From assembly GCA_028822935.1 (NCBI GenBank), contig JAPKCM010000034.1, positions 1-51,701 on the forward strand: a stretch of 51,701 nt of DNA. Direction: 5' to 3'. The DNA comes from Akkermansiaceae bacterium. Lineage in GTDB: Bacteria > Verrucomicrobiota > Verrucomicrobiia > Verrucomicrobiales > Akkermansiaceae. The translations under genes and the position numbers were made by a program. Of the stretch, positions 26,605 through 33,997 are shown in pieces. Within the stretch, counting starts at the first letter, position 1; every line of letters starts with the position of its first letter. The notes under the pieces are model-generated. The model ran no database searches, had not been told where the DNA came from, and saw nothing but the letters and a program-made list of their open reading frames with translations.

Positions 26605-29487
26605 TCAAAGTGGCTGCACCCAGATGTTTCGGAAGCGCACCCGGCCTGCGGCGCTGTGGTTCTCGAGCACGATCGGGCCGGGCGTCGCGCCTTCCGGCTC
26701 GATCAGTGTCGGGCAGATGCTCGGGAGTTCGACGTCGTCGTGAACTTTTTTGCCGTTCAGCAACACGGTCATGCGCGCCTTCTCGGTCTTCTTGCCCGCC
26801 TTGTCGAAGCGGGCGTTGCGGAAGGTGATGTCGAGCGTCTGCCAGGTGTCGGCCGGTTTGCTGGCGTCGATGTCAGGGGGCTTCAAGCCGTAGATCGCGC
26901 CGAGCCGATACTTCCCGTCCTTTTCACCGCGGCCGCGGATCTCGTTGCAGTAACGGAAATGGGTCCAGATCCCGCTGTTCATCCCCTCTTCGTCGGGTAA
27001 CCAAACTTCAGCGTGAAACCGAAAATCATTGAAGCGTTGCTTGGTCACAAGGTGACCCGGGTCCGTGACCTCAAGCGCGCCGTCGATAATTTTGTAGTGG
27101 CAAGGAGCGGCGTTCTTAACTTCCTCGTTAGTCGGCATGCGCATCCCGCTGTGCTGCATCCAGGCCGAGGTGTCGGTGCCGTCAAAGAGAATAATGGCGT
27201 CCTCGGGAACTTGAGGACTCAACGATTTCCACTTATTCATCGACGCCGTCAGGTGCTTGCGGGCATCGCCGCCGATGCTATAGCAGAAAAGTCCCACCGG
27301 CCCGCAGTAATCGATCTCGTCGAGGATGGAGATGATCTGGCTCTGATCGAAATCCCCCTGATCGAGCGGCAGGATCTGCGCTTTGTCTTTCGAACTTCCG
27401 TGGATGTTGATGATCTTCAGCCACGGTCGCGCCTGCGTCAGGGCGGCCTTCAAAGTTCGGTCCCGATCGACGAGCATCCAGTGATAGAGGTTGAAGATCA
27501 CACCGACCTGCTTCGGGCGCTTCACCTTCGCCGCCACGCGGACCGCTTCCTCGACGGTCTGCAAATAATCGCCGGCGTGCGGGTAAATCGCGATCTCAAC
27601 CCCGTGCGGTTCGGCAAGATCGGCGAGCTGGTTGAGCACCGCGACGGCCTTGGCATCGAGGTCGGCCTTGCGGTTGCCTGACAGGACAACTCCGAGGATG
27701 GTCTTGTGCCTGGCGAGAGCGGGCATGATCTCTTTGACCTTGGCCAAATCAATCGCCTGTTTCTGTTCGAGGCGAATTTGTCCGGTGACGAGGTTCAGGC
27801 GCAGGCCTTCTTCTTCGAGGGAGGCAACCCGCTCAGGAACGGTGACGCCTTTGGGATGACCGAAGTCCGGGAAGCCGAGTTCCTGAGCGAGTTCGCCGGC
27901 ACCATCATATCCCAATTCACGATAGAGCTTGGCCTGCTCCGCCAGTGAGTGTTTGGCGCTGTCGCTGATGGATGGGACATAGGGGAAAAAGGATCGGCTC
28001 ACGCTCTTTTTCGCAAGCGGAGAGAGACCGGGTGACTTGGAGTCGAAGTTCGTTTCCGACAATTCGTTCAAGGTGTAGTAGGCCATGTGATGGCGCAGTT
28101 TCTTGCCTGCTTGATTGACGAGGCCCGACAACTTGAACTCGTAGATTTTGCGAGGAGTGAGGCCGTCGATCTTGAGATGAACGCTTCGATGGTCATCGGC
28201 GATCTTTACCGATCGAATTGCGACCGGCTTGAGATCTGTCTTGGGCGAACCGTAGGCACCTGAGTATTTGTAGTGATAGTTGACGAGTTTGTAGGCCGCG
28301 GGATTGGCGCAGACTGCCGGGTCGACCGGTTCCGTGAACTGCAGGACGAAGCCGTCGTTGACGAGCTGGATGGAATGGATCTCGAAGGGCATCTTTCCGT
28401 TGTAGACGATCTTCTGCAGTCCGTGGCCCGGCTTGCCGCGTGCCCAATCACCTTCGCCAACCCTGCCGACAATCAACTCGCCTTCGGGCGAAAACTGCAG
28501 GCGGCAAATCCCCCTCTTTAGCGTCCCTCCTTTGATGAAGGGAAAGCAGGCTCCCTGATACTGGCCCTTGATTTTCTCCAAGGCGATGCGGATGAGATGA
28601 GGCTGCACCACGTCACCAATGAACATCTGCCCGGAGAAAGGCCCGAACTTCCCGCCGGTCGTGTCACAGATCGGTGAGCCCGGGGAGTTGGCCAACTCGC
28701 CGTGAGGAAAATGCACCGCCGGCATTTTTCGCAGTTGATCAAGTTCGGCCAAGGGTGCCTTCGTCGGATCTTTACGATGAGCAAAGGTTTCATCCCAACG
28801 CAGAGCTTTGGCATTTCCATGAAAGGCCCCTTTGGTGAGATGATGGAGCATCGAGGTCGGAACCCAATCGCCCTGATTGTCGGCGGCAAACAGTTCTCCG
28901 TCCAGATTCATACCGATGCCATTGGCGGTCCGAAGTCCCGACGACCAGGGCTTAAACCCGCCATCCGGAGTCACCTTGAAGGACCACATTCGAAAGGGTT
29001 CACTGGAGAAACCGCTGGAACTGGCCGGGGTGCCGTCGGCTTTGATTAATCCGGTGCAGGACAAAACGCCGCACAGGTTTCCTTCGCGATCACGGACGAG
29101 CCCGTAGGTATACTGGTGGAAACTTTGAACCGACGAGAAGCTGTCATTGAAGGTGTTGTATTGATCAGCGACGCCATCGTTGTCGCTATCGACCAACTCG
29201 GTGATCTCGGAGCGTTGTGACACGAAGACCTGGCCCTTTTTCTCTCCCACACAGATCCCCATCGGTTCATGCAGACCCAATGCAAAGTGTTTCCACTCAC
29301 CATCTTTGATTGTCCAAACATCACCGTGGCGAGTGCAAACGAAAAGGGTCCCGTCCGGCGCATAATCGAGCCCGGAAACCTCCAGGACGACATTGGCTGG
29401 AATAGGAACTTTTTCGACGGAATACGATTCGTCGGCCATCAATTGCAGCGTAGCGCAGAGGGCGAGCAGCGTAGTAAGTATTCTCAT
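26605..29487 (-). CDS. Exported three-part protein: propeller, TIM barrel and DUF1080
   Basis: A 960-aa protein with a signal peptide (MRILTTLLALCATLQLMA). Residues about 20-360 form a propeller of the membrane-bound dehydrogenase type (LDYAPDGTLFVCTRHGDVW, GLRTANGIGMNLDGELFAADNQGDW). About 365-470 is a strand-rich linker. About 510-740 is a sugar-phosphate isomerase/AP-endonuclease-2-like barrel (VEIAIYPHAGDYL, VGVIFNLYHWML, INIHGSSKD). About 755-960 is DUF1080 (ILFDGTDTSAWMQH, MNSGIWTHFRYCNEIRGRG). DUF1080 members act on 3-keto-glycosides, so with the oxidoreductases beside it this protein probably processes an oxidised glycoside. It overlaps the cytochrome gene by 4 bp. Domain limits are approximate. 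Confidence 0.87.
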   Translation of the reverse strand: MRILTTLLALCATLQLMADESYSVEKVPIPANVVLEVSGLDYAPDGTLFVCTRHGDVWTIKDGEWKHFALGLHEPMGICVGEKKGQVFVSQRSEITELVDSDNDGVADQYNTFNDSFSSVQSFHQYTYGLVRDREGNLCGVLSCTGLIKADGTPASSSGFSSEPFRMWSFKVTPDGGFKPWSSGLRTANGIGMNLDGELFAADNQGDWVPTSMLHHLTKGAFHGNAKALRWDETFAHRKDPTKAPLAELDQLRKMPAVHFPHGELANSPGSPICDTTGGKFGPFSGQMFIGDVVQPHLIRIALEKIKGQYQGACFPFIKGGTLKRGICRLQFSPEGELIVGRVGEGDWARGKPGHGLQKIVYNGKMPFEIHSIQLVNDGFVLQFTEPVDPAVCANPAAYKLVNYHYKYSGAYGSPKTDLKPVAIRSVKIADDHRSVHLKIDGLTPRKIYEFKLSGLVNQAGKKLRHHMAYYTLNELSETNFDSKSPGLSPLAKKSVSRSFFPYVPSISDSAKHSLAEQAKLYRELGYDGAGELAQELGFPDFGHPKGVTVPERVASLEEEGLRLNLVTGQIRLEQKQAIDLAKVKEIMPALARHKTILGVVLSGNRKADLDAKAVAVLNQLADLAEPHGVEIAIYPHAGDYLQTVEEAVRVAAKVKRPKQVGVIFNLYHWMLVDRDRTLKAALTQARPWLKIINIHGSSKDKAQILPLDQGDFDQSQIISILDEIDYCGPVGLFCYSIGGDARKHLTASMNKWKSLSPQVPEDAIILFDGTDTSAWMQHSGMRMPTNEEVKNAAPCHYKIIDGALEVTDPGHLVTKQRFNDFRFHAEVWLPDEEGMNSGIWTHFRYCNEIRGRGEKDGKYRLGAIYGLKPPDIDASKPADTWQTLDITFRNARFDKAGKKTEKARMTVLLNGKKVHDDVELPSICPTLIEPEGATPGPIVLENHSAAGRVRFRNIWVQPL

Positions 29488-31073
29488 GGGCTTACTCCGG
29501 TTGAGATTGAAAACCTGGTCCGTTTATCCATGCTTACTTTCCAACGACCCTCGGTCCAATCAGCATCTTTAGACTGATGATGTTCGTCGGCGAGGAAAGA
29601 TACGGACTTGGTATTTTGCGGAAGATCAAAGTGATGATGGATCATTTTTTGATCCTCGCTGATGGTGATGCGCTGGCGCACGAGAGTGCCGTCGACGAGA
29701 TACTTAAAAACGGGGTAGCTCTCGATGAGCTCGTATCCTTTGAAGCGAACCTGCGGTTTCTTTTTTGAATCACCAAGGCGCAAGGGAAAGCCCTCAGGTG
29801 CGACATGGAATTTCTCTCCCACCAGTTTCGTATACCAGCCGCCCCAACTATGCCACGATTTAGTGACGTCAATGAATCCACCACGCCACGCATACAGCAA
29901 GCGGCAGTTCTCTGCATCAAATCCGAAAGACATATCTCCGGGGAGTCCCACTGCAATCGCCCGCGAGGGAGCCTCGGGCAGATAAGTTCGGTAGACCACC
30001 GGCTGATCCAAAACCCGGATGATATTACCCTTGCGTTGCTCGATGAACAAATCGGCGCCGGAGGGAGCGGGCGGCGCACTCCCAATGGCACCTTCCACTG
30101 GAATTCCGATGGTGAAATCGTCGACCGTCGCACTCATCGCAGCACTGCCACCAAAAGTAATTCCAACATAAGACATCGCATTCCGCATCTTCACGTCATA
30201 GCGGTCGGCCGTTGTGTAGTGGAGAACGCCATTGGCAAGGAACTCATAGTTGTCCCCTTTTCGCACGATCTCAAACTTCACCGGCACGGAGGGATCAACA
30301 GGCTCGCTTGAGTACAACTCGTAGCCTCCGCTTCCGACGTCCTTGCGCACCCGGTAGACCCAGCCCGGCCCGTTACTCTCATGACGCAACACCCATTCAT
30401 ACCGGAGCTGGGAATCGAGCAGTTGCGGTTGGGGCACGGTGGAAATCATCAGCCCAACCTGCCCCCATGGCTTCCCCGCTGCCTCAATTCCCTTAACAGT
30501 GAGCGTTACGCGATCGGCCGGTCCACGACCGAACCCCGTCCGATAAAACCCGGCGACCGCCGCACCGTTTCCTTTCTTCAAACGAAGGTCCTCCGCTTTC
30601 TTGTTCCATCCGATCGTCACGAGACGTGGGCCAAAGTACTCATACTGCGTCCACTGCCCAACATTGAAACCCGCCGTCCTGGCAAATTTCTCAAGTGTCC
30701 CGGTGCTCCCCGGAGGCTTCTCCCCGGACGCATGTAGGCCGAGCAACCAGCGTGCCAGCAAGTCCCGCTCACTTTCCTGCAAATGGGCCTGCGGCGGCAT
30801 TTCCTGCTTTCCCCATTTACCAAGACTGCCGGACACGAGGGACACCCTGATCACCTCGATCCCCCCGTCGATCGCCGCATACTTCTCCGACACCGTATCG
30901 AGGCCGGGGGCTTCGGTCAGATGCGGATATTGATGACACCCGACACAACCCCGGCTGGAGTAGAGTTCCCGCGCCTTTTTCAATTCCGGCTCACTGAGAG
31001 GCTTGCCGCTTACAGCAGGCTTAGCCAACATCAGCATGGCGAGACACAAGATTCTGCGATTAAATGGCATCAT
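29484..31073 (-). CDS. Exported cytochrome c protein with C-terminal beta-rich domains
   Basis: A 529-aa exported protein. After the leader comes a mono-heme c domain: ARELYSSRGCVGCHQYPH gives the heme motif CVGCH, and WGKQEMPPQAHL supplies the likely distal methionine. Residues about 150-290 look like a LamG/DUF1080-type jelly roll (LRYEWVLRHESNGPGW, NYEFLANGVLHYTT). The last 220 residues (GDMSFGFDAENCRLLYAWRGG) resemble a conserved PVC domain that I cannot name with certainty. It starts 18 nt after the Tat Gfo/Idh gene, so it is the natural electron acceptor or partner of that enzyme. A truncated copy is at 23355-23612. Confidence 0.85.
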   Translation of the reverse strand: MMPFNRRILCLAMLMLAKPAVSGKPLSEPELKKARELYSSRGCVGCHQYPHLTEAPGLDTVSEKYAAIDGGIEVIRVSLVSGSLGKWGKQEMPPQAHLQESERDLLARWLLGLHASGEKPPGSTGTLEKFARTAGFNVGQWTQYEYFGPRLVTIGWNKKAEDLRLKKGNGAAVAGFYRTGFGRGPADRVTLTVKGIEAAGKPWGQVGLMISTVPQPQLLDSQLRYEWVLRHESNGPGWVYRVRKDVGSGGYELYSSEPVDPSVPVKFEIVRKGDNYEFLANGVLHYTTADRYDVKMRNAMSYVGITFGGSAAMSATVDDFTIGIPVEGAIGSAPPAPSGADLFIEQRKGNIIRVLDQPVVYRTYLPEAPSRAIAVGLPGDMSFGFDAENCRLLYAWRGGFIDVTKSWHSWGGWYTKLVGEKFHVAPEGFPLRLGDSKKKPQVRFKGYELIESYPVFKYLVDGTLVRQRITISEDQKMIHHHFDLPQNTKSVSFLADEHHQSKDADWTEGRWKVSMDKRTRFSISTGVSP

Positions 31074-31091
31074 CCCTCGCTACCTTTGCGA

Positions 31092-32339
31092 TCATAGATC
31101 ATACTGCGGAATCTTCATCCATTCGCCACCTTTGAGTGCCGACTTGTGAGCAATCACTCCGCCCAAGGTCATGTTCAAGGCATCGCCGACATGCACGATG
31201 GGCTGCTTGTCGAGCAGAATGGATTCGATGAAATTATTCGTCAATTGTCCGTGAGATCCGCCATGACCGCCGCCTCCGACGCTGGGTGGCAGGGGTGGGC
31301 GATTGCCATTGATTTTATTGTTGTGTGGTTTTTGTCCGTAGACCCGACCCTGTTCCCCGTGGGCATTCTTCATGTCCCAACTCCCGCCGATCCGCGAGAT
31401 ACCACCTTCGCTTGTCTTAAACATCGCGATCTCCGTGCCAAAGGGATTCTTATGCTGATTATCGCCCCCATTGTATTCCGGGTAAAGACCGGGCGTCCCT
31501 ACCGCAGAGACTTCCGTGAAACGACCTCCCGTGATCGAGACATAATAAGCTGCTGCGTGAGTGGGATACCACATCGGCGGGAGCGCATGGCGCCAGCCGT
31601 TGGCATCAATCTTGCCGTTCTTGGGATTGTAGCCGGGAATCCCATTCGCCCCGAAGTCATGCCAATACTCCCCCTCGGAGTAGATGATCTTACCCAAGGC
31701 GCCAGCCTGGCATTGCATTCTCTTGGCGTAGAGGTCCGCATGGAACGCGGAGGTCTCGTTCATCTGGTACTTCATCCCGCTTTTCTTGACGGCATTGAAC
31801 AATTCTTCGGCCTGCCCCTCGGCCTCAAAACCAAAGACGGCGGGAACGGCTGAAACGACATGTTTGCCATGATTGAGCGCCATGATTGCCAGACGCGCAT
31901 GACTAGGGGCATCGGTCGCGATAAAGATCGCTTCGATGCTCTTGTCCTTGATCATCTCTTCACAGGACGGATAGGTCTTCTTCGCGCCCACCGCTCTGGC
32001 CAGTCCGGCACAGCGTCCGGGATCGAGATCGGTGGCCGCCACCACTTCGACGTTGGGGTGGGATTGATAGAAAAATGCCGCCCCGAATTTGCAGAGGCCG
32101 TAACCTGCGATTCCCACCTTGATCTTGCGATCCGAAACCGGTTGCCAGCCCTTGGCCGCATTCGGGTCTTTCTTGGTTTTTTCAAATCCCGGAATGACTT
32201 TGCCATTAGCATCCTTCGGGGCGTCATCGGCCGCAGCCATACCGGTCATTCCCAAGAGGGCCCCGGCGCCACCCATTCCATGCAGGAATCCCCGTCGGGA
32301 CAAACCGGACTGCTCGTGATTTTGTTCTTCGTTGTTCAT
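31092..32339 (-). CDS. Tat-exported Gfo/Idh/MocA oxidoreductase (copy 2)
   Basis: A 415-aa enzyme very close to the 5262-6506 protein. It starts MNNEEQNHEQSGLSRRGFLHGMGG with the twin-arginine signal. The Rossmann motif is KVGIAGYGLCKFGAAFF, and the active-site region includes NHGKHVVSAVPAVFG and MWYPTHAAAYYVSITGG. Tat export with folded cofactor, and a cytochrome c gene 18 nt downstream, suggest oxidation of a glycoside in the periplasm with electrons leaving via the cytochrome. The 45-bp element is 120 nt upstream. Its N-terminal region and leader are repeated at 33525-33901. Confidence 0.92.
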   Translation of the reverse strand: MNNEEQNHEQSGLSRRGFLHGMGGAGALLGMTGMAAADDAPKDANGKVIPGFEKTKKDPNAAKGWQPVSDRKIKVGIAGYGLCKFGAAFFYQSHPNVEVVAATDLDPGRCAGLARAVGAKKTYPSCEEMIKDKSIEAIFIATDAPSHARLAIMALNHGKHVVSAVPAVFGFEAEGQAEELFNAVKKSGMKYQMNETSAFHADLYAKRMQCQAGALGKIIYSEGEYWHDFGANGIPGYNPKNGKIDANGWRHALPPMWYPTHAAAYYVSITGGRFTEVSAVGTPGLYPEYNGGDNQHKNPFGTEIAMFKTSEGGISRIGGSWDMKNAHGEQGRVYGQKPHNNKINGNRPPLPPSVGGGGHGGSHGQLTNNFIESILLDKQPIVHVGDALNMTLGGVIAHKSALKGGEWMKIPQYDL

Positions 32340-32505
32340 AATTCTTGCTCGCTTGATTCGATTTTCTGCTTTTAGTGAATACTGCCTTTTTCGGTTGGTT
32401 CTTCCTCAATCTTCTGCGGGGAAGTTCTGAGCGACTCTAGCGCGGGAGATTGGCCGAGGGAATGGATTGTCAGCGTAAGATTCATGCACAAATCCGACTT
32501 TCCCG
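32129..32505. repeat. 377-bp direct repeat, copy 1 (Gfo/Idh N-terminus and leader)
   Basis: Matches 33525-33901 with constant offset 1396 and few differences. It covers the Gfo/Idh codons for the Tat signal, the leader and the 45-bp element. The AraC copy B gene lies between the two repeats. Confidence 0.88.
32459..32503 (-). promoter_or_regulatory. Conserved 45-bp bipartite element, copy 4
   Basis: On the minus strand: GGAAAGTCGGATTTGTG, CATG, an 18-nt spacer, CATTCC. It lies 120 nt upstream of the Gfo/Idh copy 2 start and 27 nt past the AraC copy B stop. Identical to copy 1 over all 45 positions. Confidence 0.78.
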
Positions 32506-32529
32506 TGGATCAGCATGATTTGCCGGCCT

Positions 32530-33399
32530 TTAAGAATCCACAAACCCGCGCACCTGCCTGATCCGACGATAACTCGCAGGCGGGAGGCCGAAGCGGCGTT
32601 TGAAACTTCGGGAAAAATGAAAGGGACAATTGAAGCCACAGTTCTCGGCAATTCCTTCGACCGTTCCTTCGGGATAAGCCAGCATCCTGGCGGCCCGTTG
32701 AAGGCGGGCCTCGATCAACCAGGCTTTCGGGGTCGTCCCGGTGTTCGTTTTAAACAAGCGACTAAAATAATCCGCATTAAGCCCGCAAGCCTTCGCCCAC
32801 GAAGTGATGGAAACATCCTCACTCAGTCGCTTCTGAATCCATTCCTGGGCCGCGAGCACATGGTGAACGGTCTTGGGATTCCCCCCGGCGACTCCGGGAT
32901 CAGGAGCGAGTGCCTCTTGAAGTTCCGCCAGCCAATCAAACAAGGCCCCCGTAACATGTAAATTGCGCCAGCGGCCCCCGGATTTCAAAGCATCGAGAAC
33001 CCTCTTAAAACGTCGCTCATAGCTTTTGCAATCCTGCAATCCGTAATGCCGTTCATAGCCGTGTCGTAAAAGGACATTCGAGCCATCGTCCCGACTCAAC
33101 GAAAGGCAAGCCGAAAGGGAAGTCTGCGGCTTGGCCGAATCCTGGGTTGCTGAGAAGACATCTCCACCACGCCACACCACCATTTCTCCCGGAATCAACT
33201 GCTGGGGCACCCCATTAATCTCCACCGTGCAAGACCCTTTCTTGAGATAAAAAAAGCAGATCAAATCAGACCCAAGACGCGACGGTTCAATCGACCAATC
33301 CGGGTCCCCGCCCCATTGCCCGAACCACTTCACCCGCAGCCCGAGGGAGGTCTCAAACTGCGGTTTCCAGTCGTGGTGATAGGGTAAATCGTCGGGCAT
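32530..33399 (-). CDS. AraC-family transcriptional regulator, copy B
   Basis: A 289-aa protein identical to copy A except at two positions in the ligand domain (GVPQQLIPGE here, GVPQPLTPGE there). The two helix-turn-helix units are unchanged, so both copies should bind the same DNA; the changed loop could alter ligand response, or be neutral. The gene lies directly upstream of the Gfo/Idh-cytochrome operon. The perfect 20-bp palindrome 10 nt before its ATG suggests autoregulation. It is the best candidate regulator of the 45-bp elements. Confidence 0.94.
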   Translation of the reverse strand: MPDDLPYHHDWKPQFETSLGLRVKWFGQWGGDPDWSIEPSRLGSDLICFFYLKKGSCTVEINGVPQQLIPGEMVVWRGGDVFSATQDSAKPQTSLSACLSLSRDDGSNVLLRHGYERHYGLQDCKSYERRFKRVLDALKSGGRWRNLHVTGALFDWLAELQEALAPDPGVAGGNPKTVHHVLAAQEWIQKRLSEDVSITSWAKACGLNADYFSRLFKTNTGTTPKAWLIEARLQRAARMLAYPEGTVEGIAENCGFNCPFHFSRSFKRRFGLPPASYRRIRQVRGFVDS

Positions 33400-33408
33400 A
33401 AAAAAATC

Positions 33409-33428
33409 GAACGTGTTTAAACACGTTC
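33409..33428 (-). promoter_or_regulatory. Perfect 20-bp palindrome upstream of AraC copy B
   Basis: GAACGTGTTT followed by its exact reverse complement, 10 nt before the AraC start codon. A bound protein here would block ribosome access or transcription of the gene. It has no resemblance to the 45-bp element, so a second regulator or a different binding mode is implied. Confidence 0.6.
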
Positions 33429-33537
33429 AAACCCCAACGGCGAAGCAATTATCACAAGGAGGGCCTGAAAAGAAAAATCCGCCCCTCAACCCTGAAGTCT
33501 CCACACAACGGACAGATCATCGAAGATTCGAAACAGG

Positions 33538-33735
33538 CTACCAGCCCTTGGCGGCATTCGGGTCTTTCTTGGTTTTTTCAAATCCCGGAATGACTTTGCC
33601 ATCAGCATCCTCCGGGGCGTCATCGGCCGCAGCCATACCGGTCATTCCCAAGAGGGCCCCGGCGCCACCCATTCCATGCAGGAATCCCCGTCGGGACAAA
33701 CCGGACTGCTCGTGATTTTGTTCTTCGTTGTTCAT
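33538..33735 (-). pseudogene. Gfo/Idh N-terminal fragment
   Basis: 65 codons nearly identical to the start of the 31092-32339 gene, including SRRGFLHGMGGAGALLG. A TAG replaces the CAA codon that follows AAKGW in the intact gene, and homology ends about 10 bp later. The fragment retains leader and 45-bp element, so it may be transcribed, but it encodes only the Tat signal and a short tail. Confidence 0.88.
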
Positions 33736-33854
33736 AATTCTTGCTCGCTTGATTCGATTTTCTGCTTTTAGTGAATACTGCCTTTTTCGGTTGGTTCTTC
33801 CTCAATCTTCTGCGGGGAAGTTCTGAGCGACTCTAGCGCGGGTGATTGCCCGAG

Positions 33855-33899
33855 GGAATGGATTGTCGGCGTCTAACTCATGCACAAATCCGACTTTCC
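33855..33899 (-). promoter_or_regulatory. Conserved 45-bp bipartite element, copy 5
   Basis: On the minus strand: GGAAAGTCGGATTTGTG, CATG, an 18-nt spacer, CATTCC. It lies 120 nt upstream of the Gfo/Idh fragment. The spacer differs from copy 4 at several positions while both conserved parts are unchanged, which supports selection on those parts. Confidence 0.75.
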
Positions 33900-33997
33900 C
33901 GCAAGAGATGTGGAAACAATGAAACAGCAGCTTCCCGATGAAAGCCGCCGTCTCAGTTGGATTTCCTGGGAAAATCATCGCTCCCCAAGGGAGGCCG

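Larger units (their letters stand above)
32483..33473. repeat. 1-kb segmental duplication carrying an AraC gene, copy B
   Basis: Partner of 22357-23349. It begins inside the 45-bp element and ends 74 nt upstream of the AraC start. This copy keeps the perfect upstream palindrome. Confidence 0.9.
33525..33901. repeat. 377-bp direct repeat, copy 2
   Basis: Partner of 32129-32505. It contains a 65-codon Gfo/Idh fragment with its leader and a 45-bp element. Its left edge is followed by about 50 bp of unmatched sequence before the AraC duplication. Confidence 0.88.
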
